This document shows positions 23,043 to 35,558 of a stretch of 64,000 nucleotides of DNA, in pieces. This DNA comes from Tupaia tana (taxonomy: Eukaryota; Chordata; Mammalia; Scandentia; Tupaiidae). Made by a program: the position numbers and the translations under genes. The DNA is taken from the NCBI GenBank assembly GCA_026018925.1, contig JAKSZU010000012.1, forward strand, positions 48,063,207-48,127,206. Direction: 5' to 3'. The first letter of the stretch is position 1. Each line of letters opens with the position of its first letter. Under the pieces are notes generated by a model. That model made no database searches, was not told the DNA's origin, and was given only the letters and a program-made list of their open reading frames with translations.

Positions 23043-23230
23043 TTGAACCTGGTAGTGCAGATAGTAGCAAACTGAACTGCCACTGGAAGCCATGAGGATG
23101 ATCATGGTTCAGATCCCCAGGTAAGCTTGAAAACATGCAGGGTACACGCATGGGTGCCCAAGATCCTGAGGAGTTGGATGGTTGAGGAAATGGGATCATA
23201 GAATAACATTTTATTGAGGCTCCTTTTTTT
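23043..23230 (+). mobile_element. Divergent SINE-like element
   Basis: GTGCAGATAGTAGCAAACTG, a B-box-like GGTTCAGATCC, and GGTGCCCAAGATCCTGAG shared with the main family body. Confidence 0.4.
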
Positions 23231-23343
23231 TTTCTCTATCACAAGCACTTGCACACACACTCTTTTCCCCTGGCTTCTGCACACATGCTTTCTATTATGA
23301 ATACAATAAATAAACTATAATTTTTTTTTTAAATATAGCTTCT

Positions 23344-23520
23344 GAGGCCAGCAGGTGGCATAGTGGTTGGGGTGTTGGACTCTCACATGGTGCACTGCAG
23401 TTTGAGTCCTGGACCTGCAAATTTATTTTCCTACTTTCCCTCTCTCTCTATCTCTTCGCCTCTTTCTGGTGAACACACATGCCTGTAGCATATGTCATAA
23501 TAACATAAAATTAAAAACAA
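23344..23520 (+). mobile_element. SINE, short form
   Basis: GGCCAGCAGGTGGCATAGTGG head, B box GTTTGAGTCC, tail ending AAAATTAAAAACAAA. Confidence 0.85.
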
Positions 23521-23533
23521 ATAATTCTTATCG

Positions 23534-23786
23534 TTTTTTTTTTTTTAGAGATATTTTTGCTATAGGGCTTGTGCACTCACCAGAGAGACAAAGAGACAAA
23601 AAGCAAGAAATCACCCCCAAGGGGATGGCCACATCACAATCCCTTCTCCTCCATTCTCCTCTCAGGATTTTGGGCATGCATGCACACACACCTGGTGTGA
23701 GTTTCAAGCCTCCAGGTCCAGGACACAAACCTCAGTTGACTACGTAGGAGTCCAGCATCATAACCATTACACTACCTGCTGGTCAC
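23534..23786 (-). mobile_element. SINE, long form
   Basis: Inserted at the 5' edge of the L1 fragment; head complement ends CTACCTGCTGGTCA. Confidence 0.88.
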
Positions 23787-25440
23787 AAAACAAAGGGTAC
23801 CAGTCAATCCAGTGGGAAAAGGAAAACCTCTTTAGAAAATGATGCTGGAAAAACTGGGTATCCACCTGCAAAAAATGAATCTGTATCCCTATCTCTCACC
23901 ATTAACAAAAAACAACTCAAAGTGGATCAAAGATCTAAACCTAAGACCTCAAACTATAAAACTACTGGTGGAAAACACTGGGGAAACTCTGGGATACAGT
24001 GGGGTAGACAAAGACTTCTTAAGTAAGACCCCCAAAGCACAGACAATAATTCCAAAAATAAACAAGGAAGATTGCATCAGATTAAGAAGTTTCTGCACAG
24101 CAAAGGACACAGTAAGTAGTGTGAATCAACAACCCTCAGAATGGGAGAATATTTCTGTAAACTATGCCCCAGATAAGGGACTGATAACACAGAGAACTCA
24201 AGCTTACCCAGAAAGAAGTGATTAACCCAATTAAAAGATGGGAAAAGGAGCTGAATAAACAACTCTCTAAAGAAGACATACAAATAGCCAAAAAGCATGT
24301 AAGAAAAAATGCTCAATATCCCTCATCACAAGGGAGATGCAGATCAAAACCACAATGAGATACCACCTAACTCCGGTCAGAATGCCAAAGATTAAAAAAT
24401 ACAAAAAATGATAAGTGCTGGCAGGAATGTGGTGAAAGGGAAACACTCCTACATTGTTGGTGGGAATGTAAATTGGTCCAGTCACTGTGGAGAATAATAT
24501 GGAGGTTCCTCAAAGACCTACAAATAGAGCTACCATATGATCCAGCAATTCCACTCCTGGGTATCAACACAAAGGACCAGAAAATGCTCCATTGGAAAAG
24601 AGCTTGCACATCGATGTTTACTGCAGCATAATTCACAATTGCTAAGACATGGGGCCAACCCAAATGTCCATGAATAGATAAATGGATTGAAAAAGTGTGG
24701 CACACGGGATCAGCAGTTGGTGTAATGGCTATGTCACTGAACTCCCATGTAGTCGACCGCAGTTCCAGTCCCAGACCCGGTGGCTTAAACTCATGCCAGG
24801 TGCATGTGCGTGCGTGCCCAAGATCCTGAGAAGAGAATGGAGGAGAAGGGACTGCAGCATGACCAGTCCCCCGGGGGGTGATTTCTCACTTTCTGTCTCT
24901 CTGTCTCTCTCTGTCTGGCGAGTGCACACGCCCTATAGCAAAAACCTCTCAAAAAAAACCCCAAAAACCAGAAAAAGTGTGGCACATATACTCCATGGAA
25001 TACTATTCAGTCATAAAAAACAAGACCCTGGCATCTGGTAGAAAGTGGTCGAATATGGAGGATTTATTGCTGGGTGAAGCAGGTCAGGCTATGAACGAGG
25101 GACATTATTTGTCTCCACTTACTATATACTGATTGTCCACACTCTATGGTAGAGACTGAAAGATTGGAGGATATAAAGGCATTGAAAGTAGTTATGGACA
25201 CTGGAGACAGGGTTGAAGGAGGGTGGGAGAGGGAAAGAATGTAGGGAAGGTAATTATGGAGAAAAAAATAGGTAAGACATTTGTAAGACAGAAATGGTTT
25301 ATTACCTGTTGATGACATGTATAGTCTTCTCGACTCGACTAGTCTAAGATGCATTTCATGTTGGGTAAATTCTCTATGCAAGCCAAATGATGTATAGTGA
25401 TCGAATATATAAATAATAATAGTAATAGTAAAATTTTAAA
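23787..25440 (+). mobile_element. L1 retrotransposon, 3' end of ORF2 plus 3' UTR
   Basis: The plus strand shows the typical end of mammalian L1 ORF2 (WIKDLNLRPQTIKLL near 23928, then the conserved TACATTGTTGGTGGGAATGTA near 24450), followed by the 3' UTR and an A-rich end near 25440. The reverse transcriptase region is missing, so this is a 5'-truncated copy, and stops break the frame after 24225. A SINE interrupts it at 24705-24970. Confidence 0.85.
24705..24970 (+). mobile_element. SINE, long form, inside L1
   Basis: TSD GAAAAAGTGTGGCACA at 24689-24704 and 24971-24986, i.e. a duplicated piece of L1, so it is younger than the L1. Confidence 0.95.
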
Positions 25441-25461
25441 AAAGAAAAGCCATACTGTACC

Positions 25462-25728
25462 GGTATCAGCAGTTGGCGTAATGGCTATATCACTGGACTC
25501 CCATGTAGTCAACCACAGTTTGAGTCCTGGTAGTTTAAACTCACACTGGGCACATGTGCGTGTGTACCCGAGATCCCAAGAGAAGACTAGAGGAGAAGGA
25601 ATTGCAGCATGGCCATCCCCCTCTGGGGGGTGATTTCTCACTTTCTCTCTCTCTCTGTCTCTCTCTGTCTTTCTGGCAAACACACATGCCCTATAACAAA
25701 AACCTCTCAAAAAAAAAAAAAAAAAACT
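25462..25728 (+). mobile_element. SINE, long form
   Basis: TSD ATACTGTACC at 25452-25461 and 25729-25738, just past the L1 end. Confidence 0.92.
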
Positions 25729-25916
25729 ATACTGTACCTCACAAAGATGTATAACGATTATTTGTAAATCAGGAAACATAATTTAAAAATTAAAAAGTTT
25801 CTTGAAAATTAAAAAAACATTCAGTTGATGAGCAAGTCAAATAAAAGACTACTATAACTTATATACATACATAAATCTTTTCCCAAAAAAGTGTAGCCTT
25901 TAGGGTCAAGCTGTAT

Positions 25917-26378
<462 letters not shown>

Positions 26379-26509
26379 CATATAAATTATATATCCTAAT
26401 TCAACTTACCAATGTTATGACCTGGGCAACTTGTTGAAGTTTTCTGCTACAATTTCTTCTTCTATAAAGATTTTTGTTTTAAAAAGTCAGACACAGCTCT
26501 TAAGCCTGA

Positions 26510-26730
26510 GGAAGGTCAGCAATGACTTTCACGCTGTTGAATCTACCGGATATTCTTGACCTCTGCTGCTGTCGAGGTTGTTGGTACCCCTCTTTCCTTT
26601 GAAATCCCTGTTCTCCGTGACACTGTTTTTCCAGGCTTTCTTTCTACCTCTCTGAATACTCCAATTCCAACATTTTCAAAACTGCCCTTCCTCCTGATGA
26701 CTCACAGAAGGGAAGGTTTTCCATCTGAGA
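26510..26730 (+). repeat. Direct repeat, left copy
   Basis: 221 bp starting GGAAGGTCAGCAATGACTTT. It is nearly identical (about eight differences by eye) to 27503-27725. Its content (CTCCGTGACACTGTTTT, CTACCTCTCTGAATACTCC) looks like part of the L2 coding region. Confidence 0.8.
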
Positions 26731-27502
26731 ATAAATGTGTCTGACCCCTGGTAAGATCTCCATCTACACTAGCATAAGTATTAATAGTACTTTCTGTCCA
26801 CCTTTTCCAAAGGAACAGCCTGTCCGTCTCTTCTATTAGTCTTTCACCAAGTCACCATCCTTGACACCTCGACTTCCAGTTAACCCTGTGGCCTCTCGTA
26901 CTGTTCCCCTACTCTACCCAGGCTGAACATGGAGGCAGAGCTCAAGCTCCTGTTCACTGGTGCCACAACAGAGACAATGTGGCATTATCTACCCAAGCAC
27001 TGCCCTCCTCTCTCTGAGTCAGAGCCTCACTCTGGCCCTCACCAGAACTAGTTCAAATTTCAAGTTTTCTTTTCTGTTATTTCCTCCCTTACTGATGACT
27101 CAGTCTCCAACTTCACAGAAACAAATCAACAGAAGCTACCCAGAGGCAATTTATTATGACCAGCACTAGTTCTGGAACTATGACATCCTCTGCCGACATT
27201 TGTATCCGTAACCCATTCTCTTGTGTTTCTGTAGTAGTTGCCTTCTGCCCTGCAAATCCAATGGTCTCAGTTCCTGCTTCCTCTGGGGTCTCACTGTCCA
27301 AATTATTCCCTCAATCTCCAGTGTCTGCCTCTGCTTCTCTCTCTAAAGCCACTGTATCAACCCAGTACGGAGAAACTCCCCACAATCATATCCTCCAAAG
27401 TCTCCCTGCCTAGCTCCTTCCCATTGCAACCATTTCATGTTATTTCATTAGCACAGTCATCTGGTTTTCATCATAAATCTCTACTCTCTGAGACTACTCG
27501 GT

Positions 27503-27725
27503 GGAAGGTCAGCAATGACTTTCACGCTGTTGAACCTACCGAATATTCTTGACCTCTGCTGCTGTCGAGGTTGTTGGTACCCTCTTTCCTTTGAAATCCC
27601 TGTTCTCCGTGACACTGTTTTATCCAGGCATTCTTTCTACCTCTCTGAATACTCCAATTCCAATATTTTCGAAAACTGCCCTTCCTCCTGATGACTCACA
27701 GAAGGGAAGGTTTTTCCATCTGAGA
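27503..27725 (+). repeat. Direct repeat, right copy
   Basis: Second copy of the 221 bp block, starting 993 bp downstream of the first. The roughly 770 bp between the copies is not itself duplicated. Confidence 0.8.
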
Positions 27726-27822
27726 TTGGCCCCCAGATCTTCTCTCTATCCTGCTAAATGAAGAGACAAGATTGCATACAGAGTGAGATGTCAATCATGT
27801 CATCAGTCTAAAAAGAAACTAT

Positions 27823-27824
<2 letters not shown>

Positions 27825-27904
<80 letters not shown>

Positions 27905-28110
27905 TTTAAGGTTTATGCTAGAGAGGGCATGTGCTCACTGGAGACAGTAAGGAGAGTGAGAAATCACCCCCCGCCCCCAGAGGGAATGACCATGCCACAA
28001 CCCCTTCCCCTCCTGGGATTCTGAACACACATATACACACACCCGGCGTGATTTTCACGCCAAGTCCAGGACTCGACCTGCCATCCCACCTGGTAGTCCA
28101 AGAAGCTCTA
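27825..28110 (-). mobile_element. SINE with CT tract
   Basis: CT tract 27825-27904 then a diverged body with CCCCCCGCCCCCAG at the hairpin site. Confidence 0.75.
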
Positions 28111-28583
28111 AACTCTTAAACAGAGTATTTAAAAGAAATGGGTTCTCCATGCTTTTCAAATGTTCTATAAAGAATGTGTGTTTATTTTTTTAAATCATAA
28201 AAATGGTACTAATTTTTTTAATTCCCATTTGAGAGGCAAGGAAATTGAAGTGACATCACATACTCCCAGTTGTGCAACCAGCATGTGTCAAACCAGGATT
28301 AACACCTAGATGTGACCACAACATGTGCACACTTGCCAATGATGCAATCCAAGATTGTGGCAAATTTAGATATCTATTTATATGTTTGTTCATTTCCAGA
28401 CACTTGGGCCAAGTTGTTATGGGCTTGACCTACTTCTAGCCTGTTTTCTTTCCTTCCTTCCCTGTATTTTTTCTTAATTCTTTCCTCTTCTGAAAATGAA
28501 TCCTGTAGCTTTAGCTTATAGTGAAACCCATTCAAATCTTGTGTAGAGTTACCATTCTTCAGTCCAACAAAAAACTATTTCTC

Positions 28584-28853
28584 GGGACCAGCAGTTAGCG
28601 TAATGGCTATGTCGCTGGACTCCCACGTAGTCGACCGCGGTTCAAGTCCCGGACCTGCTGGCTTCAACTCATGCCGGGTGGTGTGCGTGCGTGCCCAAGA
28701 TCCCGAGAGGAGAATGGAGGAGAAGGGATTGCAGCATGGCCATCCCCCCTGGGGGGTGATTTCTCGCTTTCTGTCTCTCTGTCTCTCTCTGTCTGGCTGG
28801 CGAGCGCACACTCCCTATAGCAAAAATCTCTCAAAAAAAAAAAAAAAAAAAAG
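28584..28853 (+). mobile_element. SINE, long form
   Basis: Young; TSD AAACTATTTCTC at 28572-28583 and 28854-28865. Confidence 0.95.
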
Positions 28854-29054
28854 AAACTATTTCTCCCCACTGTCATCTGAAAATTTAGTGAACATATTTT
28901 TCAAAGCAAAATCTGTTCAGTGAACCATAACTCTGCTAAGCCACATCCCTCAAACATACTCATCTTAGCATTCCATCGAATTTTCTTTAGAATATCAATT
29001 AGTTTTTAAGTTTCAGAATAAGAAAAGACTCTCTAGAATATATCTAAGACACCT

Positions 29055-29329
29055 TTTTAAAAAAATTTTTGTCATAGGGTGTGTATGCTTGCTGGAGACA
29101 CAAAGAGAGGGGGAGAGTGAGAAAGCGCACCTTTCCCTGTCCCCCGACCCCTCACCAGGGAGGATGGCCACACCACAATCCCTTCTTCATTTTCTTCTCA
29201 GGCTTTTGGGCATGCATGCACATGTGCCCGGCATGTTTTCCAAAGCCTGGCCCAGGACTTGAATCACAGAGTCAGCCGTCAGCCATGTGGGATCTGACAC
29301 CTTAACCACCATGCCACTTTCCTGGCCCC
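29055..29329 (-). mobile_element. SINE, long form, diverged
   Basis: Extra bases (TTTCCCTGTCCCCCGACCCC) at the hairpin site; head complement ends ACTTTCCTGGCCCC. Confidence 0.75.
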
Positions 29330-29624
29330 ATATCTGGAACACTTTAAAACTACAGTGAATTTTATTGCTATAAACAAGGGTACTGTTTACAAAAGGGGTA
29401 TTTACTTGAATACTCAATACTCTGCACCAACCCTCACCAGATGTACAGATTTCTCCGTCTGAATGAACACATCACCCATGTGACACGAAAGATGCAAAAT
29501 TTATGTTTTTGTTTTTTTGCCTTGCCTGCTAGCAAGCCCAAAACTAAGCTTTACCTTCAATTATTTAGCATTCTCCAGCCCCAGTATCTCCATTTCTATT
29601 TAACTATTGCCTTTTATTTTTAAA

Positions 29625-29800
29625 GAAAAATTATTTAGTTTTATTTGTTATTATTATTATTATCTTTTAATTTTGTTATAGGGCACATGCACTCACCAGA
29701 GAGAGAGACAGTGAGAAAGCAAACTGCCAGGCCCAGGACTTGAGCCACAGTCAGCCATGTGGGAGTCTAGTGCCTTAGCCCCATGCCACCTGCTGGCCCC
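29625..29800 (-). mobile_element. SINE, short form
   Basis: TTATTATTATTATTATC tail complement, then GTTATAGGGCACATGC and a short body. Confidence 0.85.
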
Positions 29801-30799
29801 TAACCATTATCTTCTATCCTGAGCATGCTGATCATTACCTTATTATAACTGGGCTTTTATTGAAAGGTACTCTACTTTTAGGAGCATTCAAAGCATAATA
29901 AATACCTTAGACAGTCAAAGAAGCCATCCTTGCCGTTCGTGTCTTCATCCAAAGCCTGATGAATCAATGAGAATCAGCCTCACGCTTTCCTCCCAAGTTT
30001 GCTCCTCCTCTGAGATCTTCTCAATGAGGTAAAATGACAACGTGTGAGCTTCTGTTGTTAGAAGTCCTTTCCGTGGTACACTTCATCTCTGTGCTGCTCC
30101 ACAGCCCCCTGCCCCTTGAAGGCTGAACTGGTGAACTCCAGGCCTCTTCTTACTCAGCAGATATGTGCCCTCTGAAATGCTGCGTCTTCGTTGATGGGTC
30201 TCTTGTTGTGCCAGTCCTGTCTCCAAACACTTGGTGACCATTCACAGAGCCTTCATTTTCTATAAAGATCTTTGTTCCTTTTCTCCTTTACTTTCCTCCC
30301 TTGCAGGTGCAGATAATAGGACTGTTTATGAATTCACTTATTTGTCAAGAATTTATTGGCTGTGTAATTTGGATACTGAATAGATTACACCATCACTTCT
30401 GGGTGCCCCCAGCAAAGCCTCCTTTACAAGGAAGGGCAGGTAACTCTTCCTCACCATGCTCAGGAAATCTACAAAAATTACTCACATTTTGAAAAAGAGA
30501 CAGGCTTATTCTTCCTTCATCCTCAGCCGTGAAGTACCTGTTTTGAAGACTAGATCGTTTTTAGTACCATCAGCATAATGTTACTGAAGTAACTCAGGGA
30601 GGTTAAACTACTGTTCCAATTGATTTGGGACTGCACATCAGACAGCCCACCGCGGGGTCAGGAAATCTCCGGCCACTGGGGTTGATTGGTTCAGTTGTTA
30701 GGCTCTATATCACACCACAGCTCAATCAGCCTGGTCTTCACTTTACCCATCCTTACCTTCTGCCTGGAGAGGCTGGAAACCACATCCTTAAAAACTTCT

Positions 30800-31012
30800 T
30801 AATATACCGGGAACTGTGGTTATCAGAGGCTGTGGGGAGAAGGGATGGGGAAAGGAAACATGTTGACCCAAGGGTACAAATTCTCGGGTTGAAAGAATAA
30901 AATGCAGTGATCCATTGCACTGCATGGTGACCACTGTTAATAATAAGATATCAGACATTTCAAAATCGCTGAATGAATTGATAGTTAATGTTCTTACCAC
31001 AATAAAAGGTAA
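30800..31012 (+). mobile_element. L1 3' UTR fragment
   Basis: TGGTTATCAGAGGCTGTGGG followed by an AAGGGTACAAATT block, a CATGGTGACCACTGTTAATA block and CTTACCACAATAAAAGG is the order seen in the 3' UTR of older mammalian L1 elements. Confidence 0.6.
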
Positions 31013-31583
31013 GTTGGTGGAATAGTGGATATATTAACTAGCTTGATTGACTCTATAAGGTCTACACAGATCAAAACATCATATTGAATCCCATAAATAT
31101 ACAAAATTATTACTAGCTTGTTGTCTATAAAGAAATACAGCTGACTCTTTGAGACACTACTTTCCACTGAGGGAAGCACATTTTAGATACCATTCATCCT
31201 GCCTTACCTCCCTTCACCAGGGAGGAACATGGGACTTTGGGACTTACAGACACAGAATCCTGGGTTCTCTCTCAGCCCTCACTTCTGGTCTCATTTCTGG
31301 AGAATCCTCTTCTTATTCTGGCTTGCTAAAGTCCCAGAAGGCTAACTTAGTTCTCAACTTGACCATCCCCAGTGGCTTTGAATACAAATATGACTTGTTT
31401 GGGAAAATGACATTCTAAACTGGTATAATTGCTACAAGACTTAGCTAATTTTAATTGTTGCTTATTTTTTTATTCTCTGAGTTGAAGGTAGTCCAGCAAA
31501 ATAGACAGTTTTAATATACCCAGACAAATTCTCAGAATTCTTCAATTCACAGCCAAGTATCAGTTATTAAATGAAGCCTTATT

Positions 31584-31865
31584 TTTTTTCTTTTTTTTTT
31601 TCTTTTTTTTTTTTTTTTTGGAGAGGTTTTTGCTATAGGGCGCATGCGCTCACCAGACAGGGAGAGACGGAGAGACAGAAAGCGAGAAATCACCCCCTGG
31701 GGGGATGGCCACGTTGCAATCCCTCCTCCTCCATTCTCCTCTTGGGATCTTGGGCATGCACGCACACATGCCCGGCGTGAGTTTAAGCCACCAGGTCCGG
31801 GACTCGAACTGTGGTGGACTACATGGGAGTCCAGTGACATAGCCATTACGCTAACTGCTGGTCCC
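31584..31865 (-). mobile_element. SINE, long form
   Basis: TSD AAATGAAGCCTTATT at 31569-31583 and 31866-31880. Confidence 0.95.
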
Positions 31866-31924
31866 AAATGAAGCCTTATTCTGATACACAAACCTTCCCT
31901 CACCCTCTTTCAAAAGGAAAAATC

Positions 31925-32178
31925 AGGACCAGCAGTTAGCATAATGACTTTGTCTCTGGACTCCCATGTAGTCAATCGTGGTTTGAGTCCTGGACCTGGT
32001 GGCTTAAAACTCACGCCGGGCGCGTGTGCGTGCGTGCCCAAGGTCCCAAGAGGAGAAAGGAGGAGAAGGGATTGCGGCGTGGCCATCCCCCCTGGGGGAT
32101 GATTTCTACTTTCTGTCTCTCTGTCTCTGTCTTGTGAGCGCACGCGCCCTATAATAAAAACCTCTCCAAAAAAATAAA
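31925..32178 (+). mobile_element. SINE, long form
   Basis: Only 60 bp from the previous copy, opposite orientation. Together they form a large inverted repeat. Confidence 0.92.
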
Positions 32179-32606
32179 GGAAAGATCACTCTAGCTTCAC
32201 GCTTGGTAGTAGCTCTGTGCCCATCACTACCGTGGCAGTGATCACTCTGTACTGTGTTTATTGTGGTGCCATGTGCTTCACTCCTCCTAGGACAGGAACT
32301 CAATGGGAGTAGCTAAGCCCACTAGGTATTGCATCATTCTCCTAGAACGTGCTAAGCGCATCACAGACATCTAGAATTCATTGACTGCAAAATGCTCCAT
32401 CATTGGGCATTCCTTTATCGACCACCAAATTTCGTCAAGACCCTACCACACGCCTTACGAATGAAGTGTTTTATACAAATTGCTGATATTGATCCTGGTC
32501 AAGGATATTGTAAAATATGGAAAATAAATTTTTCCAAATCATAATTTTTCACTTTTCATGAATAACCTTCATGAATTATGTTTTATCTGAGTTATCACTG
32601 TTACTT

Positions 32607-32867
32607 TTTTTTTTTCTTTTGGAGAGATTTTTGCTGTAGGGTGCGTGTACATGCCAGAAAGACAGAAAGAGAGAGAGAGACAGAAAGCGAGAAATAACCC
32701 CCCAGAAGGGATGACCATACCGCAATCCCTTCTCCTCCCTTCTGTCTGGATCTTGGGAATGCACACACACACGCCTGGCGTGAGTTTAAGTCACCAGGTC
32801 CGGGACTCAAACTGGGGTCAACTACATGGGAGTCGAGCGACATAGCCATTACACCAACTGCTGGTCC
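32607..32867 (-). mobile_element. SINE, long form
   Basis: Hairpin motif changed to CCCCCCAGAAGGG. Head complement ends AACTGCTGGTCCC. Confidence 0.9.
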
Positions 32868-33583
32868 CTCACTATTAGTTACTTAATGTTTTTCCTTATT
32901 TAAATGTAACTTTTTGGTACATAATATTGTATATTATACTAGTTACATTTTTATCCCTCACTAGTAAATAATTACAAAAGAAAATCTTTAACTGCTCATT
33001 CATACATCAACTAAAACTTCCATTTCAAATTCCAGTCACTCTAAAAACTCTGGAAACATTGTTTAAAAGATCTCAAGGCTGTGGGTTGCATGTGTGAGAG
33101 AGAGGGTGATAGAGACAGACAGCGAGATGGGGGGGAGGGAGACATTTGGCAGGAGTTAGTGAAAGCAATCTTGAAAGAAAAGAACGAAATTTTCCCTCAA
33201 GAGACAGTCACCAATCATTTGAAGGTCTAATTGTACGTCCTGAGCTGGAACATCTCTCCAGAAGTGGTCAAGTGTCACACAGAGGAAAATCAAACAGAAT
33301 TATTGTATTGTTCTGGAGCTATTGTTGCAAGCTTCTGGAATACATTCTATGAACAGAGCACGGACAGGTTTTCAGATGGATTGTACTTAGCAGTTTTGTT
33401 AAACTGCCCATTGCTTCAGAATCCATCGGGGTAGAGAAGCTGCCATGTTTAGTCAGAACTCAGTTTATTTGGAGTCTAGACTCTACAGCCAGAGCAACAG
33501 TTGTTTCAGAGTGACCCAGAAGCCATTGTTTGTGCCAGGCTTAGCAATTCTAGCTCAACAAAAATTTTTAAAGAATTATTTAT

Positions 33584-33830
33584 TGGGGCCACCAGATGGC
33601 ATAGCGGTTATATCACTGAACTCCCACATGGCTGACTGCGTCTCAAGTCCCAGACCTGGTGGCTTAAAAATCACACCGGGCCCATGCGCATGCATGCCAA
33701 GATCTCATAATGGAGAAGGGACTGCAGCATGGCCATCCCCCAAAGGGGTGATTTCTCACTTTCCCTCTCACTGTCTTTTTTTCTCCTCTCTGGCAAGTGC
33801 ATGTGACCTAAGACAAAACCTCTAAAAATA
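33584..33830 (+). mobile_element. SINE, long form, diverged
   Basis: GGGGCCACCAGATGGCATAG head; tail end reads CTAAGACAAAACCTCTAAAA. Confidence 0.82.
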
Positions 33831-34001
33831 TATCATTTATTTTTATTTATTGTTATTATTATTTCTTAATTTGCTATAGAGCATATGTGCTCACCAGAGA
33901 GAGAGAGAAAGTAAGAAAGTAGGACACCAGGTCTAGGACTCAAACCATGGTTGGCCATGTGGGAGTCCAGTACTTTATCCACTACACCACCTGCTGACCC
34001 C
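33831..34001 (-). mobile_element. SINE, short form
   Basis: Adjoins the previous copy tail to tail; ends ACCACCTGCTGACCC. Confidence 0.85.
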
Positions 34002-34211
34002 CACACAAAATATTTTTAACCTTTCTCTTAAGTTCTTCATTTTTTTTCTCTCCAAGTTCTGTTTCTCTTTCTCTCTCTCCATTCCTCCTTCTCTCCCTCC
34101 ATGTCTTTCGCTTTCTTTCTCTGTTCTTTCCCCTACACTCCTATTATTTTCTATTGCTAAATTTAATATAGCTTGTATTTCATAGGAACTAAATATTCAT
34201 TTTAAAAGGGG

Positions 34212-34475
34212 GGGAGTGAGCAACTAGATCCCACATGGCTGACTGTGGTTCAGTTCCCAAAAATGGCCACTTGAGAATCACGCCAGGCACATGTGCATTT
34301 GTGCCCAAAATCTTGAGAGAAGAATAGAGTAGAAGGGATTGCAGCATGGCTATCTCCCCTGGAAGGTGGTTTCTCGTTGTGTGTGTGTGTGTGTGTGTGT
34401 ATGTGCACGCGCGTGTGCGTGTGCACGCGCACGCACCAGGCAAGTGCATCCACCCTATAGAAAAAACCTGCAGAG
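34212..34475 (+). mobile_element. SINE with GT/GC tract
   Basis: Head 5' truncated; the CT-rich part is replaced by alternating purine-pyrimidine repeat at 34377-34437. Confidence 0.75.
34377..34437. repeat. Alternating purine-pyrimidine tract
   Basis: (GT)n leading into ATGTGCACGCGCGTGTGCG and CACGCGCACGCAC; almost perfect alternation over about 60 bp, the classic Z-DNA-prone pattern. Confidence 0.85.
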
Positions 34476-34780
34476 AGAAATCTACTGCCTCCTTAGAAGG
34501 TGTCTCCAGTCATCTTGTGACTCTCTGCTGAAACAGACTTAAGTTTGGAGTGAACGTGCCAGTGTGTGCTGTGTCTCTCTGGGTTGAGGGGACCAGACAA
34601 CCTTGCTCTTGCTAGGATGAGTCCCTAACCAAAACCTACATCTCCCTCTCCAGGAAGAGAAAGAGAAAGCAGAAATGCACAAGTAAGCTGTATGCCCCCA
34701 AAATATCTTTATCTTGCCAAGAGCAATTTCATTACCAAAAAGAAAACCAAAAACATTGAATCATTGCACTGTCACTATTC

Positions 34781-35044
34781 ATTTTTTTTTTTTTTGGAGA
34801 AGTTTTTGCTATAAGGCACGTGCACTCGCCAGACAGAGAGAGACATAGAGACAGAAAGAGAGAAATCACCCCCCACGGGGGATGGTCACGCCGCAATCCC
34901 TTCTCCTCCATTCTCCTCTCGGGATCTTGGGCATGCACGCACATGCACCCGGCGTGAGTTTTAAGCCACCGGGTCTGGGACGCGAACCACGGTCAACTAC
35001 GTGGGAGTCCAGCGATATAGCCATTACGCTAACTGCTGGTTCCC
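34781..35044 (-). mobile_element. SINE, long form
   Basis: TSD CACTGTCACTATTC at 34767-34780 and 35045-35058. Confidence 0.95.
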
Positions 35045-35165
35045 CACTGTCACTATTCTTGAAGTTTTGTAGTTTGTAGGTCAAACTCATCCTGCTAACA
35101 ATTGAACCTTAAAGTCTATCTAGAAGGACTTGCGTTCAATAATGCAAAGAAGGGCATTAGCTTCG

Positions 35166-35365
35166 GGGCCAAATGGTGGCCAGTAGTAATGCACTGGGAC
35201 TCATGTAAGAAGGTTCTCTATGCACATCCTGAGACTTCTCTGACACACTAGCACACGCATGCACGCCCATGATCCAGGCTAGCTGAGGCTGGGAGTCGAA
35301 TACAGCATGAAGACCCTATTGGAGGTGTCTGTTTCTCTCTCAGAAATTATAAATAAACTTAAAAA
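35166..35365 (+). mobile_element. Divergent SINE-like element
   Basis: GGGGCCAAATGGTGGCCAGT head; B box replaced by GGGAGTCGAATACAGC far downstream; ends ATTATAAATAAACTTAAAAA like the short form. Confidence 0.45.
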
Positions 35366-35483
35366 CTGGGTGGAGAGGGCATATGTCTAACAGGTTGCAT
35401 TTTCGATCTGCTTACATGTTTACTCCTACAGCCTGGCTTTTTGCTACAATAAAATCCTTTCATTCAGAGCTGAGACACCACGC

Positions 35484-35558
35484 TATTGGGTGGTCAGAAA
35501 AGTCATGACACATTTTTTGCATAGAAAAACACATCATGACTTTTTCAACAACCCAATA
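35484..35558. mobile_element. Mariner-type MITE, copy 2
   Basis: Best preserved of the three copies: it starts TATTGGGTGGTCAG and ends with the near-complement ACCCAATA, 75 bp in all, bounded by TA. Confidence 0.75.
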
